Shown here: piece by piece, positions 12,264 through 13,368 of the stretch
How the letters are laid out: each line of letters starts with the position of its first letter
Position numbering within the stretch: position 1 is the first letter of the stretch
From: Alphaproteobacteria bacterium
GTDB lineage: Bacteria; Pseudomonadota; Alphaproteobacteria; ATCC43930; CGMCC-115725
Length of the DNA stretch: 13,368 nucleotides
NCBI GenBank assembly: GCA_030039775.1
Contig: JASHUX010000426.1
Coordinates: 1-13,368 of the forward strand
Reading direction: 5' to 3'
Notes under the pieces: generated by a model
The model's input: the letters and a program-made list of their open reading frames with translations, nothing else
What the model was told of the DNA's origin: nothing
Databases searched by the model: none
Position numbers and translations under genes: made by a program

Positions 12264-13307
12264 ATGGCGAAGTACAAGGTGGTGACCCCGCGGGGACAAA
12301 GTTTCGCGGTGGTTGCCGGCAGTTACGATTTCGAGAACGAAGCGCTGACGCCGCTCGACGCCGAAATTGTTGAAATCCCGGCAGAATCCGAGAACGAATT
12401 CATCGCCAACGCCCATGACGCCGACGCGGTCTATGCCAAGGGCCGAAACTTCACCAAGCGCATGATCGACGGGCTCGAAAAAGCCAAGATCATCGCGCTC
12501 GGCACGGTCGGTTCCGATTACATCGACGTCGCTGCCGCCACGGCGAAGGGCATCCCCGTTACCAACATCCCCGATACGTTCATCGAAGAAGTCGCTGATC
12601 ATGCGATGATGTTGTTGCTGTCGTCGTTCCGCCGCCTTTTGGTGCAGGACCGCATGGTGCGCGAGGGGCGCTGGCGCGACGGCCGGCCGGGGCTGAACCA
12701 GCCGCGGCTGATGGGCCTCAATCTCGGCTTCATCGCCTTCGGCCATGTCGCGCGCGCCACCGCGATGCGCGCCAAGGCGTTCGGTTTCAACATGCTGGCC
12801 TACGATCCCTATATCGAGGAACTGGTGATGTCGCCCTACGGCGTGCGGCCGGCGACGCTCGAGGAAGTGCTGACGCAGTCGGATTTCGTCTCGATGCACG
12901 CGCCCGCCACCGCCGACGCATTTCACATGCTTAAGGAAAAGCACTTCCGGATGATGAAGCCGAGCGCCATCTTCATCAACACGGGCCGCGGTCCGACGGT
13001 TGACGAGGCGGCGCTGATCAAGGCGCTTAGGGAAGGCTGGATCGCCGGCGCCGGGCTCGACGTGCTCGAGATCGAGCCGCCGAAGCCGGACAACCCGCTC
13101 CTCAAGATGGACAACGTGATCTTGACGCCGCATGTCGCGTCGGCTTCGGCGCGGTTCGATCCGGCCCGCCGCCGTCGCGTCGGACAGGAGATCGCGTTGG
13201 CCCTTCAAGGGATGTGGCCGCGCAGCCCGGTCAACCCGTCGGTGCTGGAGAAAGGCACGCTACGGCGCTGGCAGCCCTATTCGATGGAACGCGGCCCTGC
13301 CACCTGA
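12264..13307 (+). CDS. D-2-hydroxyacid dehydrogenase (phosphoglycerate dehydrogenase/CtBP-like)
   Basis: A 347-residue NAD(P)-dependent oxidoreductase of the D-isomer 2-hydroxyacid dehydrogenase family, interconverting a 2-hydroxyacid and a 2-ketoacid. The substrate domain spans both ends; the nucleotide domain is about 105-295. The catalytic set is complete: Arg242 in NTGRGPTVDE, Glu271 in VLEIEPP and His290 in LTPHVAS; Asp181 in AYDPY would bind the adenosine ribose and point to NAD. The glycine loop reads GFIAFGHVAR, so the first and third Gly of GxGxxG are Ala (158 and 163); Ala at the third place is common, at the first less so. The C-terminus RRWQPYSMERGP extends beyond classical members and looks subfamily-specific. 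ATG at 12264 was chosen over ATG at 12258, since GGGAGG is seven bases from the former and one from the latter. Only 27 bases separate it from the next gene. Confidence 0.92.
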   Translation: MAKYKVVTPRGQSFAVVAGSYDFENEALTPLDAEIVEIPAESENEFIANAHDADAVYAKGRNFTKRMIDGLEKAKIIALGTVGSDYIDVAAATAKGIPVTNIPDTFIEEVADHAMMLLLSSFRRLLVQDRMVREGRWRDGRPGLNQPRLMGLNLGFIAFGHVARATAMRAKAFGFNMLAYDPYIEELVMSPYGVRPATLEEVLTQSDFVSMHAPATADAFHMLKEKHFRMMKPSAIFINTGRGPTVDEAALIKALREGWIAGAGLDVLEIEPPKPDNPLLKMDNVILTPHVASASARFDPARRRRVGQEIALALQGMWPRSPVNPSVLEKGTLRRWQPYSMERGPAT

Positions 13308-13334
13308 GCGTCGAATTCGTAGAAGGAGTCACCC

Positions 13335-13368
13335 ATGAAAGTCGGCGAAGCGATCGCGGAGATCATGA
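13335..13368 (+). CDS. 5' end of a CDS, cut by the window edge; possibly a thiamine-pyrophosphate enzyme
   Basis: Eleven codons are visible, Met-Lys-Val-Gly-Glu-Ala-Ile-Ala-Glu-Ile-Met, with GAAGGAG about seven bases upstream, a strong ribosome-binding site. The start resembles that of acetolactate-synthase-like thiamine-pyrophosphate enzymes, which commonly open with a Gly/Thr-Gly-Glu-Ala-Ile-Ala-type helix before a Glu-Gly-Val stretch. That match is short and the product is a guess. The 27-base gap behind the dehydrogenase puts it in the same transcription unit, which would fit a 2-ketoacid as shared intermediate. Confidence 0.5.
   Translation, partial: MKVGEAIAEIM

Noticed and set aside
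1..13368. tRNA or rRNA genes, CRISPR arrays, insertion sequences, phage or attachment sites
   Set aside because: No clover-leaf sequence, spaced direct repeats, transposase or integrase frame, or long terminal inverted repeats were seen; coding density leaves almost no room for them.

Overview
The window reads as chromosome of a high-GC alphaproteobacterium. The evidence is dense GC-rich codon use, long meaningless open frames opposite every real gene, and gene families typical of Rhizobiales/Rhodospirillales-like bacteria (DUF1993, DUF2946, CopC/CopD, TlpA, repeated Liv-type ABC operons, FadJ-like fusion enzymes). The exact taxon cannot be read from the sequence. No tRNA, rRNA, insertion sequence, CRISPR or phage gene is visible, and no gene-free stretch exceeds about 190 bases.

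Region 1 (1-3430): the 3' end of a DUF1993 gene runs rightward and meets a five-gene leftward operon. In transcription order the operon is a DUF2946 secreted/anchored protein (3430-3074), a predicted outer-membrane protein of unknown function (3004-2084), CopC (2074-1724), CopD (1727-924) and a TlpA-type thioredoxin (927-388). The last three are joined by GTGA and ATGA stop/start overlaps. Together they look like a copper handling or copper import-and-delivery module: a possible outer-membrane component, a periplasmic Cu(II) binder, an inner-membrane copper permease and a thiol reductant.

Region 2 (3534-4718): a GT87/DUF2029 polytopic glycosyltransferase gene runs rightward and is interrupted by one in-frame TAG at 3972-3974. 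The TAG is one base change from CAG, at a place where the family usually carries Gln. The remaining 247 codons stay open and keep family features, so this is either a very recent pseudogene, a sequence error or a recoded stop.

Region 3 (4669-7332): a leftward MaoC-type hydratase and a rightward bifunctional enoyl-CoA hydratase/3-hydroxyacyl-CoA dehydrogenase diverge from a 108-base spacer holding a dyad and a candidate promoter. This is a beta-oxidation pair.

Region 4 (7439-13368): a complete Liv-type (HAAT) ABC uptake operon follows, with a Tat-type substrate-binding protein, LivH, LivM, LivG and LivF. After it come a D-2-hydroxyacid dehydrogenase and the first 11 codons of another gene, possibly a thiamine-pyrophosphate enzyme. 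The four transporter genes after the binding protein are nearly gapless. The spacers before the binding protein, before livH and before the dehydrogenase each hold inverted repeats, the most likely places for control. The layout suggests uptake of a small carboxylated compound and its redox/C-C-bond processing, possibly linked to the adjacent CoA-thioester enzymes; the substrate is not identifiable here.
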